DNA from: an uncultured Lachnospiraceae bacterium
GTDB taxonomy: Bacteria > Bacillota > Clostridia > Lachnospirales > Lachnospiraceae
Direction: 5' to 3'
Assembly: GCA_910578405.1 (NCBI GenBank)
Contig: CAJTQO010000013.1
Location: 1 to 64,000 of the forward strand
DNA length: 64,000 nt
Shown piece after piece: positions 54,522 to 62,323 of the stretch. Each line of letters starts with the position of its first letter. The first letter of the stretch is position 1. The notes beneath the pieces were generated by a model, which saw only the letters and a list, made by a program, of their open reading frames with translations, did not search any database and was not told the origin of the DNA. Both the position numbers and the translations under genes were made by a program.

Positions 54522-54995
54522 TTAACGGCAAATTTCATCCGAATCCAATATAATGGTAAAGGGGCCGTCATTAACCAGAGAAACTTTCATATAAGCGCCA
54601 AATATTCCGTGTTGAACTATTGGAACTGTTTTTTTGCATTCATCTAATATATATTCATACAATTCCTTTGCCATATCCGGCGGGCCTGCTTGAATAAAGG
54701 ATGGACGGTTTCCTTTTCGGCAATCAGCATATAATGTAAATTGTGAAATTATTAACAGACTGCCGGAAACGGATTGCAAATCCAGATTTGTTTTTCCATT
54801 CATATCTTCAAAAATTCTAAGCCCTAACAATTTTTTTATCATTTTATCCGCAGTTTCTTTATTATCATTTGCAGATATACCGACGAAAACAAGCAATCCG
54901 TTTTCGATTTCCCCTACTGTTTTATTTGTTGAACGATGTCCTTGTTCTTCTACTTGAACATTAGCGTGTTTTACACGTTGTATGATAAAACGCAT
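54522..54995 (-). CDS. dtd: D-aminoacyl-tRNA deacylase
   Basis: DTD hydrolyses D-amino acids from tRNA. The 157-residue product has MRFIIQRVKHANVQVE, then the catalytic SQFTLYADCRKGNRPSF and the cis-Pro region VNDGPFTIILD. The position normally read as NSGP or NxGP is here NDGP, acceptable. AGGAG precedes the start. It is 11 bases after the transporter gene on the same strand. Confidence 0.96.
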   Translation of the reverse strand: MRFIIQRVKHANVQVEEQGHRSTNKTVGEIENGLLVFVGISANDNKETADKMIKKLLGLRIFEDMNGKTNLDLQSVSGSLLIISQFTLYADCRKGNRPSFIQAGPPDMAKELYEYILDECKKTVPIVQHGIFGAYMKVSLVNDGPFTIILDSDEICR

Positions 54996-55006
54996 ATCTT
55001 CTACTC

Positions 55007-56362
55007 CTATTCTTCTTCATCCTCATCCTCTTCTATATTTTTGCTATGTCCAAAAAATTTGCCGACAATGCTTTTGCGCATAGGCGAGGCAGAGTGTCCA
55101 TTTTCTTTTTGCTGTTCTTCCGGTAAGTATGGATGGAATTTAGAACCTTCGATGGAACCTACATCCATATACTTTACAGTATCTGTGGGCAATTCCTTTT
55201 TCATCAGCAGGGAGTTAATGATGGCACGGATAGCGGCATAGATTACTGCAAATACAGGCACTCCCGCTATCATTCCAAGAATGCCAAATATTCCGCCAAA
55301 CAACGTGATAGAAAAAATAACCCAAAATCCGGATAAACCGGTAGAATCTCCCAATATTTTAGGCCCTAGCACATTGCCGTCAAACTGCTGCAGGACAAGG
55401 ATGAAAAGGATAAAATAAAGGCATTGTATGGGATTTACCATTAAAATAAGCAAAGCGCTTGGGATAGCTCCCAAATAGGGACCAAAAAAAGGTATTACGT
55501 TAGTAATCCCCACAATTACGCTAATTAGGATTGCGTATGGCGTTCCCATAATGCTTGTCCCGGCAAAGCAGATAATGCCAATAATAATAGAATCAATCAC
55601 TTTCCCTACAATAAAACCAATAAAGGTTTTGTGCGTAAAGCGTACATCAGATATTACTGCATTGGCCGTATCAGTTTCAAAAAGGGCATATACCATTTTT
55701 TTCGCCTGTCCGGCGAAAAGTTCTTTGCTTCCCATAATATAAATAGATATGATAAAACCAATAATCAGATTCCATAAAGTCTTTAAAAAACTTAAAAAGC
55801 TTAAGGAGACATTACGGATTAGCTCATTCATTTTCGGAAGCACACTCAAATTCAGAAAATTATTTAATTCCACTGAGTAGGTATCAAACAATTCCATAAC
55901 AGCCGATTCTATATCTGGATTGTTTGCCAGTAAGTTTGTAATCCATACTGTAAGATTATTAACATAAATTGGGAACTGAAAAATAATGCTTTGGACACTC
56001 CTTATTAATTGCGGGATAACGGTTGCAAAGAAGGAATACAAAGCAAGTGTAACCACAACCATAGTCAACAAAATGGAAAAGGCGCGGATTCTTCTCTTCT
56101 GCTTTTTTTCCTGCGTATGCACATTGCATTTGGCGCAAAGGGGGATAATGGCCTTCTTTTCCAGTGCATTTAACATTGGCGTAAGAATATAGGCCAGAAG
56201 CAACCCATCTAAAATAGGCATGGTAATGCTGGCAAGGGTTTTAAAGGCCAATGAAATATTGGAACCATGAAATAATAAATAGTAAAACAGAATACTGGCT
56301 GCAACAACAAGAAATGCGGTAACACCCCATCGGATGTATTTTTTGTCAATATGGAATTTCAT
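55007..56362 (-). CDS. AI-2E family transporter (PerM/YdiK-like)
   Basis: The 451-residue membrane protein has paired N-terminal helices and a soluble central portion. A C-terminal block has VIGFIISIYIMGSKELFAG, GFIVGKVIDSIIIGIICF, ITNVIPFFGPYLGAIPSALLIL and LQQFDGNVLGPKILGDSTGLSGFWVIFSI, all typical. Family members include autoinducer-2 and Na+/H+ exporters, so the substrate is undetermined. The tail is Glu/Asp-rich (EEDEDEEE). It is first in a minus-strand run with dtd. Confidence 0.92.
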   Translation of the reverse strand: MKFHIDKKYIRWGVTAFLVVAASILFYYLLFHGSNISLAFKTLASITMPILDGLLLAYILTPMLNALEKKAIIPLCAKCNVHTQEKKQKRRIRAFSILLTMVVVTLALYSFFATVIPQLIRSVQSIIFQFPIYVNNLTVWITNLLANNPDIESAVMELFDTYSVELNNFLNLSVLPKMNELIRNVSLSFLSFLKTLWNLIIGFIISIYIMGSKELFAGQAKKMVYALFETDTANAVISDVRFTHKTFIGFIVGKVIDSIIIGIICFAGTSIMGTPYAILISVIVGITNVIPFFGPYLGAIPSALLILMVNPIQCLYFILFILVLQQFDGNVLGPKILGDSTGLSGFWVIFSITLFGGIFGILGMIAGVPVFAVIYAAIRAIINSLLMKKELPTDTVKYMDVGSIEGSKFHPYLPEEQQKENGHSASPMRKSIVGKFFGHSKNIEEDEDEEE

Positions 56363-56394
56363 ATTTTGGGTACTCCTTTTATTATATTCATACT

Positions 56395-56423
56395 ATTATA
56401 ACATATTTTGGCTATGAAACCAA
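56395..56423 (-). promoter_or_regulatory. Promoter for the AI-2E transporter-dtd run
   Basis: On the minus strand TTGGTT (56423-56418), 17 bases, then perfect TATAAT (56400-56395), about 32 bases before the start codon. Confidence 0.7.
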
Positions 56424-56490
56424 CCGGATAAATGTTATAATATTTTGCAGAAAGCATTTCGTTGCTGTTCACTCCTAATGTTGTTCACAT

Positions 56491-56519
56491 TTGAAAACCT
56501 TAAGCGCAAGCCTTAATAA
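56491..56519 (+). promoter_or_regulatory. Possible ttcA promoter
   Basis: TTGAAA (56491-56496), 17 bases, then TAATAA (56514-56519), about 50 bases before ttcA. The -10 is only a moderate match. Confidence 0.4.
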
Positions 56520-56568
56520 TAGAAGGAAGCTTGCATTAGAAGAAAAATGATAAGGGAAGGAGCTATAT

Positions 56569-57285
56569 ATGAAGCTGCAGCAGGTATTAAGCTATGTCCG
56601 CAAAGCTGTTGACGAGTATCATATGATTGAGGAGGGGGACCGCATTGCAGTCGGTGTTTCCGGTGGGAAAGACAGTATTACCCTTCTTTATGCCCTGCAT
56701 GGACTAAGGCGGTTTTATCCAAAGCCGTTTCGGCTCCATGCTGTAACTGTTGATTTAGGGTTCCACAACCTTAAGCTGGATGAAATAGCAACATTATGCA
56801 AAGCATTGGAAATCGACTATACCATTGTCCATACCGATATTGCTCATATTATTTTTGAGGAAAGGAAGGAATCCAATCCTTGCTCTTTGTGCGCAAAAAT
56901 GCGAAAGGGTGCATTAAATGACGCTATGAAGCAGGCCGGCTGCAATAAGGTGGCCTATGCCCACCATAAAGATGATGTGGTGGAAACTATGCTGATGTCC
57001 CTGATTTTTGAAGGAAGGTTTCATACTTTTTCCCCGGTAACGTATCTGGATAGGACAGATATAACTGTAATCCGGCCCCTGCTCTACATGGGGGAGGCTG
57101 ACGTTATTGGGTTCGTTCATAAATATGGGGTGCCTGTAGTCAAAAGTCCCTGTCCTGCAGATGGACATACGAAAAGGGAATATGTGAAAAGCCTGTTAAA
57201 ACAATTGAATTATGAAAACCCTGGCGTAAAGGAACGTATGTTTACTGCGATTCGCACTGGAAATATGAAAGGATGGCCAATATAA
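56569..57285 (+). CDS. ttcA: TtcA/TilS-type PP-loop tRNA thiolation protein
   Basis: The 238-residue product has the ATP-pyrophosphatase loop GVSGGKDSITLLYAL (residues ~28-42). The Cys pair is in NPCSLCAKMRKGAL, and HHKDDVVETMLMSLIFEGRFHTFSP and the late SPCPADGHTKREYV follow. TtcA makes 2-thiocytidine at tRNA position 32 with an iron-sulfur cluster; the spacing and third Cys fit TtcA-like enzymes. The exact tRNA target in Clostridia is not certain. AAGGAG precedes the ATG. The end overlaps the recombinase gene by 13 bases. Confidence 0.88.
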   Translation: MKLQQVLSYVRKAVDEYHMIEEGDRIAVGVSGGKDSITLLYALHGLRRFYPKPFRLHAVTVDLGFHNLKLDEIATLCKALEIDYTIVHTDIAHIIFEERKESNPCSLCAKMRKGALNDAMKQAGCNKVAYAHHKDDVVETMLMSLIFEGRFHTFSPVTYLDRTDITVIRPLLYMGEADVIGFVHKYGVPVVKSPCPADGHTKREYVKSLLKQLNYENPGVKERMFTAIRTGNMKGWPI

Positions 57286-58343
57286 CAATTATGGAAGCAA
57301 GAAAAAATTATCATGATGAACAAAATAAATTAAATACGGTACGGATGCGTAATGTTTTGGAAGAACTGCCCTCTTTCTGCAGGCAATTTTTCCGTGGCAT
57401 TGAAAATAACACTTCTGCCCGGACAAGGCTTGCTTATGCCTATGATATCAGAGTATTTTTTGAGTATATGCATAAAAATAACAGCTATTGCAGCCGGATG
57501 GAAATAAAGGATTTTCCATTGTCTATCTTAGACCGCATTACGAGGGAAGACATTGAAGAATATATGGAATATATCAGTTATTATCAGAAAGACGACCGGG
57601 AAATCACTAACGAAGAAAAAGGGAAATCCCGTAAGCTTTCTGCTCTCCGCAGCTTTTACAATTACTTTTACCAGGCAGAACTGATTGAAAAAAATCCGGC
57701 GGCTTTGATTCATATGCCTAAACTGCATGAAAAAGAAATTGTACGATTGGATGCAGATGAAGTGGCTATTTTGCTGGACCAGGTAGAGGATGGAACCAAG
57801 TTGACAAAGTCTCAACAAAAATACCATGAAAAAACAAAAGTGCGTGATACAGCTCTCTTGACCCTTCTTCTTGGTACGGGCATCCGTGTCTCGGAATGTG
57901 TTGGCCTGGACATGGAAGACGTCGATTTTAAAAACAATGGAATAAAGGTACGAAGGAAGGGTGGGTATGAAACAGTCGTATATTTTGGCGATGAAGTGGA
58001 GCAGGCGCTATTGGGTTACTTGGAGCAGCGGTCACATATTATACCACTGTCGGGCCATGAACACGCTTTATTCCTTTCTATGCAAAATCGGCGTATTACA
58101 GTGCGCGCTGTGGAAAACCTGGTAAAAAAATATGCGTCCAATGTAACTTCGCTAAAGAAAATAACGCCACATAAACTTAGAAGTACATATGGCACATCGC
58201 TCTATCGTGAAACCGGAGATATCTACCTGGTAGCCGATGTGCTTGGACATAAGGATGTCAATACAACCAGAAAGCATTACGCTGCCCTGGAAGATGAACG
58301 GCGTAGGAAAGCCGCCAATGTTGTGAAACTGCGGGAGCCTTGA
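57273..58343 (+). CDS. Tyrosine recombinase (XerC/XerD-like)
   Basis: The 356-residue integrase-fold protein has an N-terminal SAM-like DNA-binding domain (~40-155). The catalytic domain carries all tyrosine recombinase residues: R205 (GTGIRVSE), H300 and R303 (HKLRSTYGT), H326 (GHKDVNTT) and Y336. Length and context, overlapping ttcA, fit a chromosomal Xer-type protein more than a phage integrase, but no attachment or dif-like site was identified. A repeat element lies 126 bases downstream. Start could also be ATG 57291. Confidence 0.9.
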   Translation: MANITIMEARKNYHDEQNKLNTVRMRNVLEELPSFCRQFFRGIENNTSARTRLAYAYDIRVFFEYMHKNNSYCSRMEIKDFPLSILDRITREDIEEYMEYISYYQKDDREITNEEKGKSRKLSALRSFYNYFYQAELIEKNPAALIHMPKLHEKEIVRLDADEVAILLDQVEDGTKLTKSQQKYHEKTKVRDTALLTLLLGTGIRVSECVGLDMEDVDFKNNGIKVRRKGGYETVVYFGDEVEQALLGYLEQRSHIIPLSGHEHALFLSMQNRRITVRAVENLVKKYASNVTSLKKITPHKLRSTYGTSLYRETGDIYLVADVLGHKDVNTTRKHYAALEDERRRKAANVVKLREP

Positions 58344-58469
58344 ATGAGCAGTCCCGCAAGGTTTCACAGGTTTAGGGCGCCAAATTTTGCCATAGTCATA
58401 AAAAGATTTATAGCTAACGTTCCAACCCGGTTATTTGGCTAAATGATTTAAGGAGTGAACCGCTGCTCT

Positions 58470-58629
58470 CTAGGGCGTGTTTGAAAATTGCCTTCTGGCA
58501 AATGTATGTCATAATTTGTAGGTGTAAGGAGATTTGCGCCAAAGGAAGGTTTTATAATTTGAATTAGGCGCAAATATCACGTAAAGTGGAGCGCGCATTG
58601 TCAGGAATGCATGTTCAAACACGTTTTAG
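58470..58629. repeat. Dispersed palindromic repeat, longest copy C
   Basis: About 160 bases from CTAGGGCGTGTTTG (58470) to CAAACACGTTTTAG (58629), with inverted ends. An inner pair of arms reads ATTTGCGCC (about 58532) and GGCGCAAAT (about 58567). It has no coding capacity of its own. Its right end overlaps the 3' end of the minus-strand LysM gene and provides that gene's last codons and stop. Two shorter relatives are at 26328 and 26487. Confidence 0.85.
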
Positions 58630-59074
58630 GCTGATAATAGGGGATAATCAAATAATTGCCTGCAATAATCTGGTCGTTGGAAAGGCCGTTCATTCTTTTA
58701 ATTTCTTCCACTACAGAGCTGGTATTCATCCCGGCGGCTTTGTATTTAGCTGCGATAGACCATAGAGTGTCGCCGCTTTCGATTAAAACACTTTTATAAT
58801 ATTTGCACATATCCTCTGCGGCGCTTGCTTGGACATGGAATGGCAAGCTGCCGGCTGTACAGGATAGGGCCAAGATTAGGCAGAAGGCTGCTATGTCTGC
58901 CTGGATATAGGTGTGCCACCACTGCTTCCCAAACGAATGTCTGCCTGCTTGATTCTGTAATATATCAAACCTTGCATCATATGCCATTTTAGACATTGCA
59001 TAATGACCAATTGTTTTTAGCTTGCCTAACCTATCAGGCGTCCTCTTAAACAAAACACTGTTACCCTCGCCCAT
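58601..59074 (-). CDS. LysM-domain membrane protein beside lexA (YneA-like)
   Basis: The 157-residue protein has a ~55-residue cytoplasmic stretch and a membrane helix (about 58-82, IAAFCLILALSCTAG). A C-terminal LysM domain follows (VLIESGDTLWSIAAKYKAAG ... RMNGLSNDQIIAGNYLIIPY). It is divergent from lexA, the arrangement of yneA and lexA in Bacillus, where YneA delays division during the SOS response. Its promoter holds a LexA box, so SOS induction is very likely. The last eight or so codons (TCLNMHS) come from a repeat element. The long cytoplasmic N-terminus is unusual for YneA. Confidence 0.8.
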   Translation of the reverse strand: MGEGNSVLFKRTPDRLGKLKTIGHYAMSKMAYDARFDILQNQAGRHSFGKQWWHTYIQADIAAFCLILALSCTAGSLPFHVQASAAEDMCKYYKSVLIESGDTLWSIAAKYKAAGMNTSSVVEEIKRMNGLSNDQIIAGNYLIIPYYQPKTCLNMHS

Positions 59075-59101
59075 TCTTTATCCCTCCAATCTAAAATAAT
59101 T

Positions 59102-59113
59102 GAACAAATGTTC
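59102..59113. promoter_or_regulatory. LexA box 1
   Basis: GAACAAATGTTC is a perfect GAAC-N4-GTTC operator of the Gram-positive SOS type. It lies 28 bases before the LysM start codon. Confidence 0.85.
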
Positions 59114-59130
59114 TTATTCTTTGTAATGGA

Positions 59131-59159
59131 ATTATATCGAACAAATATTCCTTTGTCAA
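59131..59159 (-). promoter_or_regulatory. Perfect-consensus promoter of the LysM gene
   Basis: On the minus strand TTGACA (59159-59154), 17 bases, TATAAT (59136-59131): all 12 consensus bases match. LexA box 2 lies inside the spacer, so LexA binding should block RNA polymerase directly. Confidence 0.9.
59139..59150. promoter_or_regulatory. LexA box 2
   Basis: GAACAAATATTC keeps GAAC and differs by one base in the second half (ATTC for GTTC). It sits within the LysM promoter spacer. Confidence 0.75.
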
Positions 59160-59169
59160 GATATAAAAC

Positions 59170-59194
59170 GAACAAATTTTTGGAATATATGTTT
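59170..59194. promoter_or_regulatory. Degenerate LexA boxes 3 and 4 near the lexA promoter
   Basis: GAACAAATTTTT (59170-59181) has one intact half-site. GAATATATGTTT (59183-59194) is a weaker match. The second touches the -35 of lexA (59193), which would fit autorepression. Confidence 0.5.
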
Positions 59195-59221
59195 GCTTTT
59201 TTCTGAATGATATGGTATACT
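59193..59221 (+). promoter_or_regulatory. lexA: lexA promoter
   Basis: TTGCTT (59193-59198), 17 bases, TATACT (59216-59221), 26 bases before the lexA start with AAGGAGG between. Confidence 0.75.
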
Positions 59222-59246
59222 TAAATATATATAAGGAGGAAAAAAT

Positions 59247-59870
59247 ATGGGATATGGAAAAATTACGAATAAACAAAAGGAAATTTTAGAGTATATTAAA
59301 AATTGTATTCTTAACAAAGGATATCCCCCTGCTGTGCGTGAGATATGTGAAGCTGTACATTTAAAATCCACTTCTTCTGTCCACTCCCATTTGGAAACAT
59401 TAGAAAAGAATGGATATATCCGCCGTGATCCTACTAAACCGCGTGCCATTGAGATTTGCGATGAAAGTTTTCAGACAGTGCGGACAGAGATGGTCAGCCT
59501 GCCAGTGGTTGGGAACGTCGCTGCAGGACAGCCTATCCTTGCGGAAGAAAATATTGAAAGTTATTTTCCGATTCCGGCAGAATACGTACCGCCTGGAGAG
59601 TCTTTTTCCCTAAAAGTGAAAGGGGATTCTATGATTAATGTAGGAATTTATAATGGTGACCATATCTTTGTGAACAGTTGCAGTACCGCTTCGGATGGGG
59701 ATATTGTCGTAGCATTGGTAGATGATTCTGCGACTGTTAAGACTTTTTATAAGGAAGATGGCCATATCCGTTTACAGCCAGAAAATGATACGATGGATCC
59801 GATTATAGTGGATGACTGCCAGATACTGGGAAAGGTATTTGGTATTTTTCGCATGTTCCAGATGTCATAA
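59247..59870 (+). CDS. lexA: SOS repressor LexA
   Basis: The 207-residue repressor has an N-terminal winged helix (TNKQKEILEYIKNCI ... PPAVREICEAVHLKSTSSVHSHL). The self-cleavage domain has the scissile bond at A93-G94 (GNVAAGQP), nucleophile S128 (KGDSMIN) and K165 (ATVKTF). These are complete, so it should respond to RecA filaments. The intergenic region holds up to four LexA boxes. It is divergent from the LysM gene. Confidence 0.98.
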   Translation: MGYGKITNKQKEILEYIKNCILNKGYPPAVREICEAVHLKSTSSVHSHLETLEKNGYIRRDPTKPRAIEICDESFQTVRTEMVSLPVVGNVAAGQPILAEENIESYFPIPAEYVPPGESFSLKVKGDSMINVGIYNGDHIFVNSCSTASDGDIVVALVDDSATVKTFYKEDGHIRLQPENDTMDPIIVDDCQILGKVFGIFRMFQMS

Positions 59871-59954
59871 AGCGGTAATCTTTGTAAATGCACATTTGCT
59901 GATTGATTTCTTTAGATTGATTTCTCTAAGATGCCAATGCCCCTTTATGAAAAG

Positions 59955-60008
59955 TTTGCGCCAAACTTAAGAGACGCGGTAAGTTGCGTTGATTAAATTT
60001 GGCGCAAA
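59955..60008. repeat. Inverted repeat D, related to the repeat core
   Basis: TTTGCGCCAAA (59955-59965) and TTTGGCGCAAA (59998-60008) are exact inverted arms 32 bases apart between the convergent lexA and kinase-like genes. The same TTTGCGCC/GGCGCAAA arms are in copy C (58532-58575) and copy A. The outer CTAG ends are missing. It may act as a two-way terminator here. Confidence 0.65.
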
Positions 60009-60049
60009 TTTCATATATGAAATTTGGAAACGTTAATTTTTAGGATAAA

Positions 60050-60679
60050 CTAAAGCAGATGCGCAAACCGCACTTTTAAATAAGCTTTAATTTCATCCAC
60101 ACATCGTTCAAATCCCAGTTTGGAACTATCCAGACACAAATCGTAGTTTCTGGCATCTGTCCACTCACGTCCTGTATGGTATTTATAGTATTCTGCGCGC
60201 CGTTTATCCGTTTTGGCAATGTAACGTTCCAGTTCACGGGGAGACATACTTACTTTTTTAGCAGCTTGTTCCAAACAGTAATCTTTGGGCGCATGAATAA
60301 AGACGCTTAGAACATTTTCATAGTCTTTTAATACATAATCCGCACAACGCCCTACAATTACGCAGGACTCTTCCTGTGCCAGTTGCTTAATGACTTTTGC
60401 CTGGTAATTAAATAGATTATCATCGGACACAAAGTCTTCGCTGTCTGGCGGAATCAACTGCCCTGTATATACATTTTTTACAACTTTCCATAAATGTACG
60501 AATTTCACTTTTTCATCGGCATTGACAAACAAACGTTCATTGATGCCGCTGTCTTCGGAAGCTAGTTTCAGCAACTCTTTGTCATAATAGTGAACGTTGA
60601 TGTTCTCCGCCAGCATTTCACCTATGGTGCGTCCCCCGCTGCCATATTGTCTTGCAATTGTGATTACTACTTTCTCCAT
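60050..60679 (-). CDS. Cytidylate-kinase-like family protein (copy 2)
   Basis: The 209-residue product begins MEKVVITIARQYGSGGRTIGEML and shares layout with copy 1 at 52168: YDKELLKLASEDSG, VIVGRCADYVL and KTDKRRAEYYKYHTGREW. The middle portion differs widely, so the two are old paralogues. GGAGGG is about seven bases before this start (the ATG six bases further up is too close). A TTGGAA/TATAAC promoter and 19-bp direct repeats lie upstream. Confidence 0.88.
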   Translation of the reverse strand: MEKVVITIARQYGSGGRTIGEMLAENINVHYYDKELLKLASEDSGINERLFVNADEKVKFVHLWKVVKNVYTGQLIPPDSEDFVSDDNLFNYQAKVIKQLAQEESCVIVGRCADYVLKDYENVLSVFIHAPKDYCLEQAAKKVSMSPRELERYIAKTDKRRAEYYKYHTGREWTDARNYDLCLDSSKLGFERCVDEIKAYLKVRFAHLL

Positions 60680-60699
60680 AATCATCCCTCCAGTTTTTC

Positions 60700-60728
60700 G
60701 TTATAACCAGATTACACAGCAGTTCCAA
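60700..60728 (-). promoter_or_regulatory. Promoter of cytidylate-kinase-like copy 2
   Basis: On the minus strand TTGGAA (60728-60723), 17 bases, TATAAC (60705-60700), 21 bases before the start codon. The -35 lies inside the first of the 19-bp repeats. Confidence 0.65.
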
Positions 60729-60788
60729 AACTCACAAACAGTTTCAAAACTTACAAGCAATTCTGCATGCAATTTTAAAACTTACAAG
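60720..60788. repeat. Three 19-bp direct repeats upstream of cytidylate-kinase-like copy 2
   Basis: CAGTTCCAAAACTCACAAA (60720-60738) and CAGTTTCAAAACTTACAAG (60739-60757) are adjacent. CAATTTTAAAACTTACAAG (60770-60788) follows after 12 bases. They overlap and lie upstream of the -35, the position expected for regulator binding sites. Confidence 0.7.
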
Positions 60789-60836
60789 AAGTTTTAGGAA
60801 TCCGTCAGAACTTCTAAAATTCAATATAGCAGAAAC

Positions 60837-61550
60837 TTATGCCTCACCAAGATACGCTTTTTTGATGGAATCGTCATTCAGCAGATCTTCTGCTTTACCT
60901 TCCAACACTATTTTGCCTGTTTCCAATACATATGCCCTGTCTGCGATGGACAATGCTTTTTTAGCATTCTGTTCTACCAGAAGAACGGTAGTTCCGCCGG
61001 AACTAACCTCCTTAATAATATCAAATATTTCATTTACAAAAATCGGTGACAGGCCCATGGAAGGTTCATCCATTAATATAATCTTCGGATGAGACATAAG
61101 CGCCCGTCCCATAGCAAGCATCTGCTGCTCCCCGCCGCTTAATGTGCCTGCCATTTGATTCTGGCGTTCTTCGAGACGTGGGAATCTCTTATATATCTGC
61201 TTTAAATTCTCCTCTATTTCGTTTTTGTCTTTCCTGGTATAAGCGCCCATCCGCAGGTTTTGCAATACGGAAAGCTGTGCAAAAACACGCCTGCCTTCCG
61301 GTACATGAGCCATCCCTCTGGAGACAATTTTATAACCGGGTATTTTAGTGATATCCTGTCCTTCAAAGGTAATGCTTCCGGCTTTCGCGGACAGCAGCCC
61401 TGTGATGGTATGGAGCGTTGTTGTTTTTCCGGCGCCGTTAGCGCCAATCAATGCGATTACTTCCCCTTCGTTGACATCAAAAGAAATTCCTTTAATAGCC
61501 TGGATTACGCCATAATATACTTCCAAATCCCTGATTTCAAGCATCGCCAT
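60837..61550 (-). CDS. livF: Branched-chain amino acid ABC transporter ATP-binding protein LivF
   Basis: The 238-residue ATPase has Walker A GANGAGKTTTLHTITG, the Q-loop, the LSGGEQQMLAMGRAL signature, Walker B IILMDEPSMGLSP and the switch His position reading VEQNAKKAL, the form usual in LivF. It powers uptake with LivG. The start at 61550 has AGGAGG nine bases upstream; 61544 and 61571 are alternatives. It is the last gene of the livHMGF order read on the minus strand. Confidence 0.95.
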   Translation of the reverse strand: MAMLEIRDLEVYYGVIQAIKGISFDVNEGEVIALIGANGAGKTTTLHTITGLLSAKAGSITFEGQDITKIPGYKIVSRGMAHVPEGRRVFAQLSVLQNLRMGAYTRKDKNEIEENLKQIYKRFPRLEERQNQMAGTLSGGEQQMLAMGRALMSHPKIILMDEPSMGLSPIFVNEIFDIIKEVSSGGTTVLLVEQNAKKALSIADRAYVLETGKIVLEGKAEDLLNDDSIKKAYLGEA

Positions 61551-61563
61551 CTCCTGCCACCTC

Positions 61564-62322
61564 CTATTCACCCAAATATGCCGTGATTACCTGTGGATCA
61601 TTCAGTACATCGGCTGTTTTGCCCTGTGTCAGGATTCGTCCGAAATTTAACACTGTCAACGCTTCGCAAATACCTGAAACCAGTTTCATATCATGTTCAA
61701 TCAGCAATACTGTCATATCAAATTTCTCTCGGACAAAACGAATTGTATCCATTAATTCCCCAGTCTCATTCGGGTTCATGCCTGCTGCCGGTTCATCCAG
61801 GAGCAACAGCTTTGGCTCCGTAGCAAGGGCGCGGGCAATCTCCAGTTTACGTTGTTTTCCATATGGCAGATTGGCGGCCAAATAATTTGCCTCCTGATGT
61901 AAATCAAATACCTTTAAAAGCTCCATTGCTCTCTCGTTCATTTCCTTTTCCACTTTATAATAGTTTGGAAGACGAAAGATTCCTTCAAATGTACTGTAAG
62001 GATGGTGGTTATGAAGGCCGACCTTCACATTGTCTAATACGGACAGTTCCTTAAACAGACGGATGTTCTGAAAAGTACGGGCAATTCCTGCTTTGTTGAT
62101 TTCTATCGTTTTTAAGCCTGTAATATCTTTGTCATCCAGTGTAATGATTCCCTCATCAGGTTTGTAAACTCCGGTCAGAAGGTTGAACACCGTTGTTTTT
62201 CCGGCGCCGTTTGGGCCAATCAGGCCATAAAGCTGCCCTTTTTTTATGGAAAGGTGAAAATCATCCACAGCTCGTAATCCGCCAAATGATATGGTTAAAT
62301 TTTTAACTTCCAGCAAAGGCAT
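61564..62322 (-). CDS. livG: Branched-chain amino acid ABC transporter ATP-binding protein LivG
   Basis: The 253-residue ATPase has MPLLEVKNLTISFGGLRAVDDF and Walker A GPNGAGKTTVFNLLTG. LFKELSVLDNVKVGLH follows, as in LivG. The signature is NLPYGKQRKLEIARALA (YGKQR in place of LSGGQ is normal for LivG), with Walker B LLLLDEPAAGMNP and switch IEHDMKLV. The start at 62322 follows AAAGGGGG. It begins next to the livM stop. Confidence 0.96.
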   Translation of the reverse strand: MPLLEVKNLTISFGGLRAVDDFHLSIKKGQLYGLIGPNGAGKTTVFNLLTGVYKPDEGIITLDDKDITGLKTIEINKAGIARTFQNIRLFKELSVLDNVKVGLHNHHPYSTFEGIFRLPNYYKVEKEMNERAMELLKVFDLHQEANYLAANLPYGKQRKLEIARALATEPKLLLLDEPAAGMNPNETGELMDTIRFVREKFDMTVLLIEHDMKLVSGICEALTVLNFGRILTQGKTADVLNDPQVITAYLGE

Positions 62323-62323
62323 T

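Noticed and set aside
54936..55241. 101-codon plus-strand frame
   Set aside because: It is antisense to the ends of dtd and the AI-2E transporter genes, both well supported.
57273..58343. Phage or genomic island integrase
   Set aside because: The tyrosine recombinase overlaps ttcA, and no attachment site, tRNA or mobile cargo lies nearby, so a chromosomal Xer-type role is more likely.
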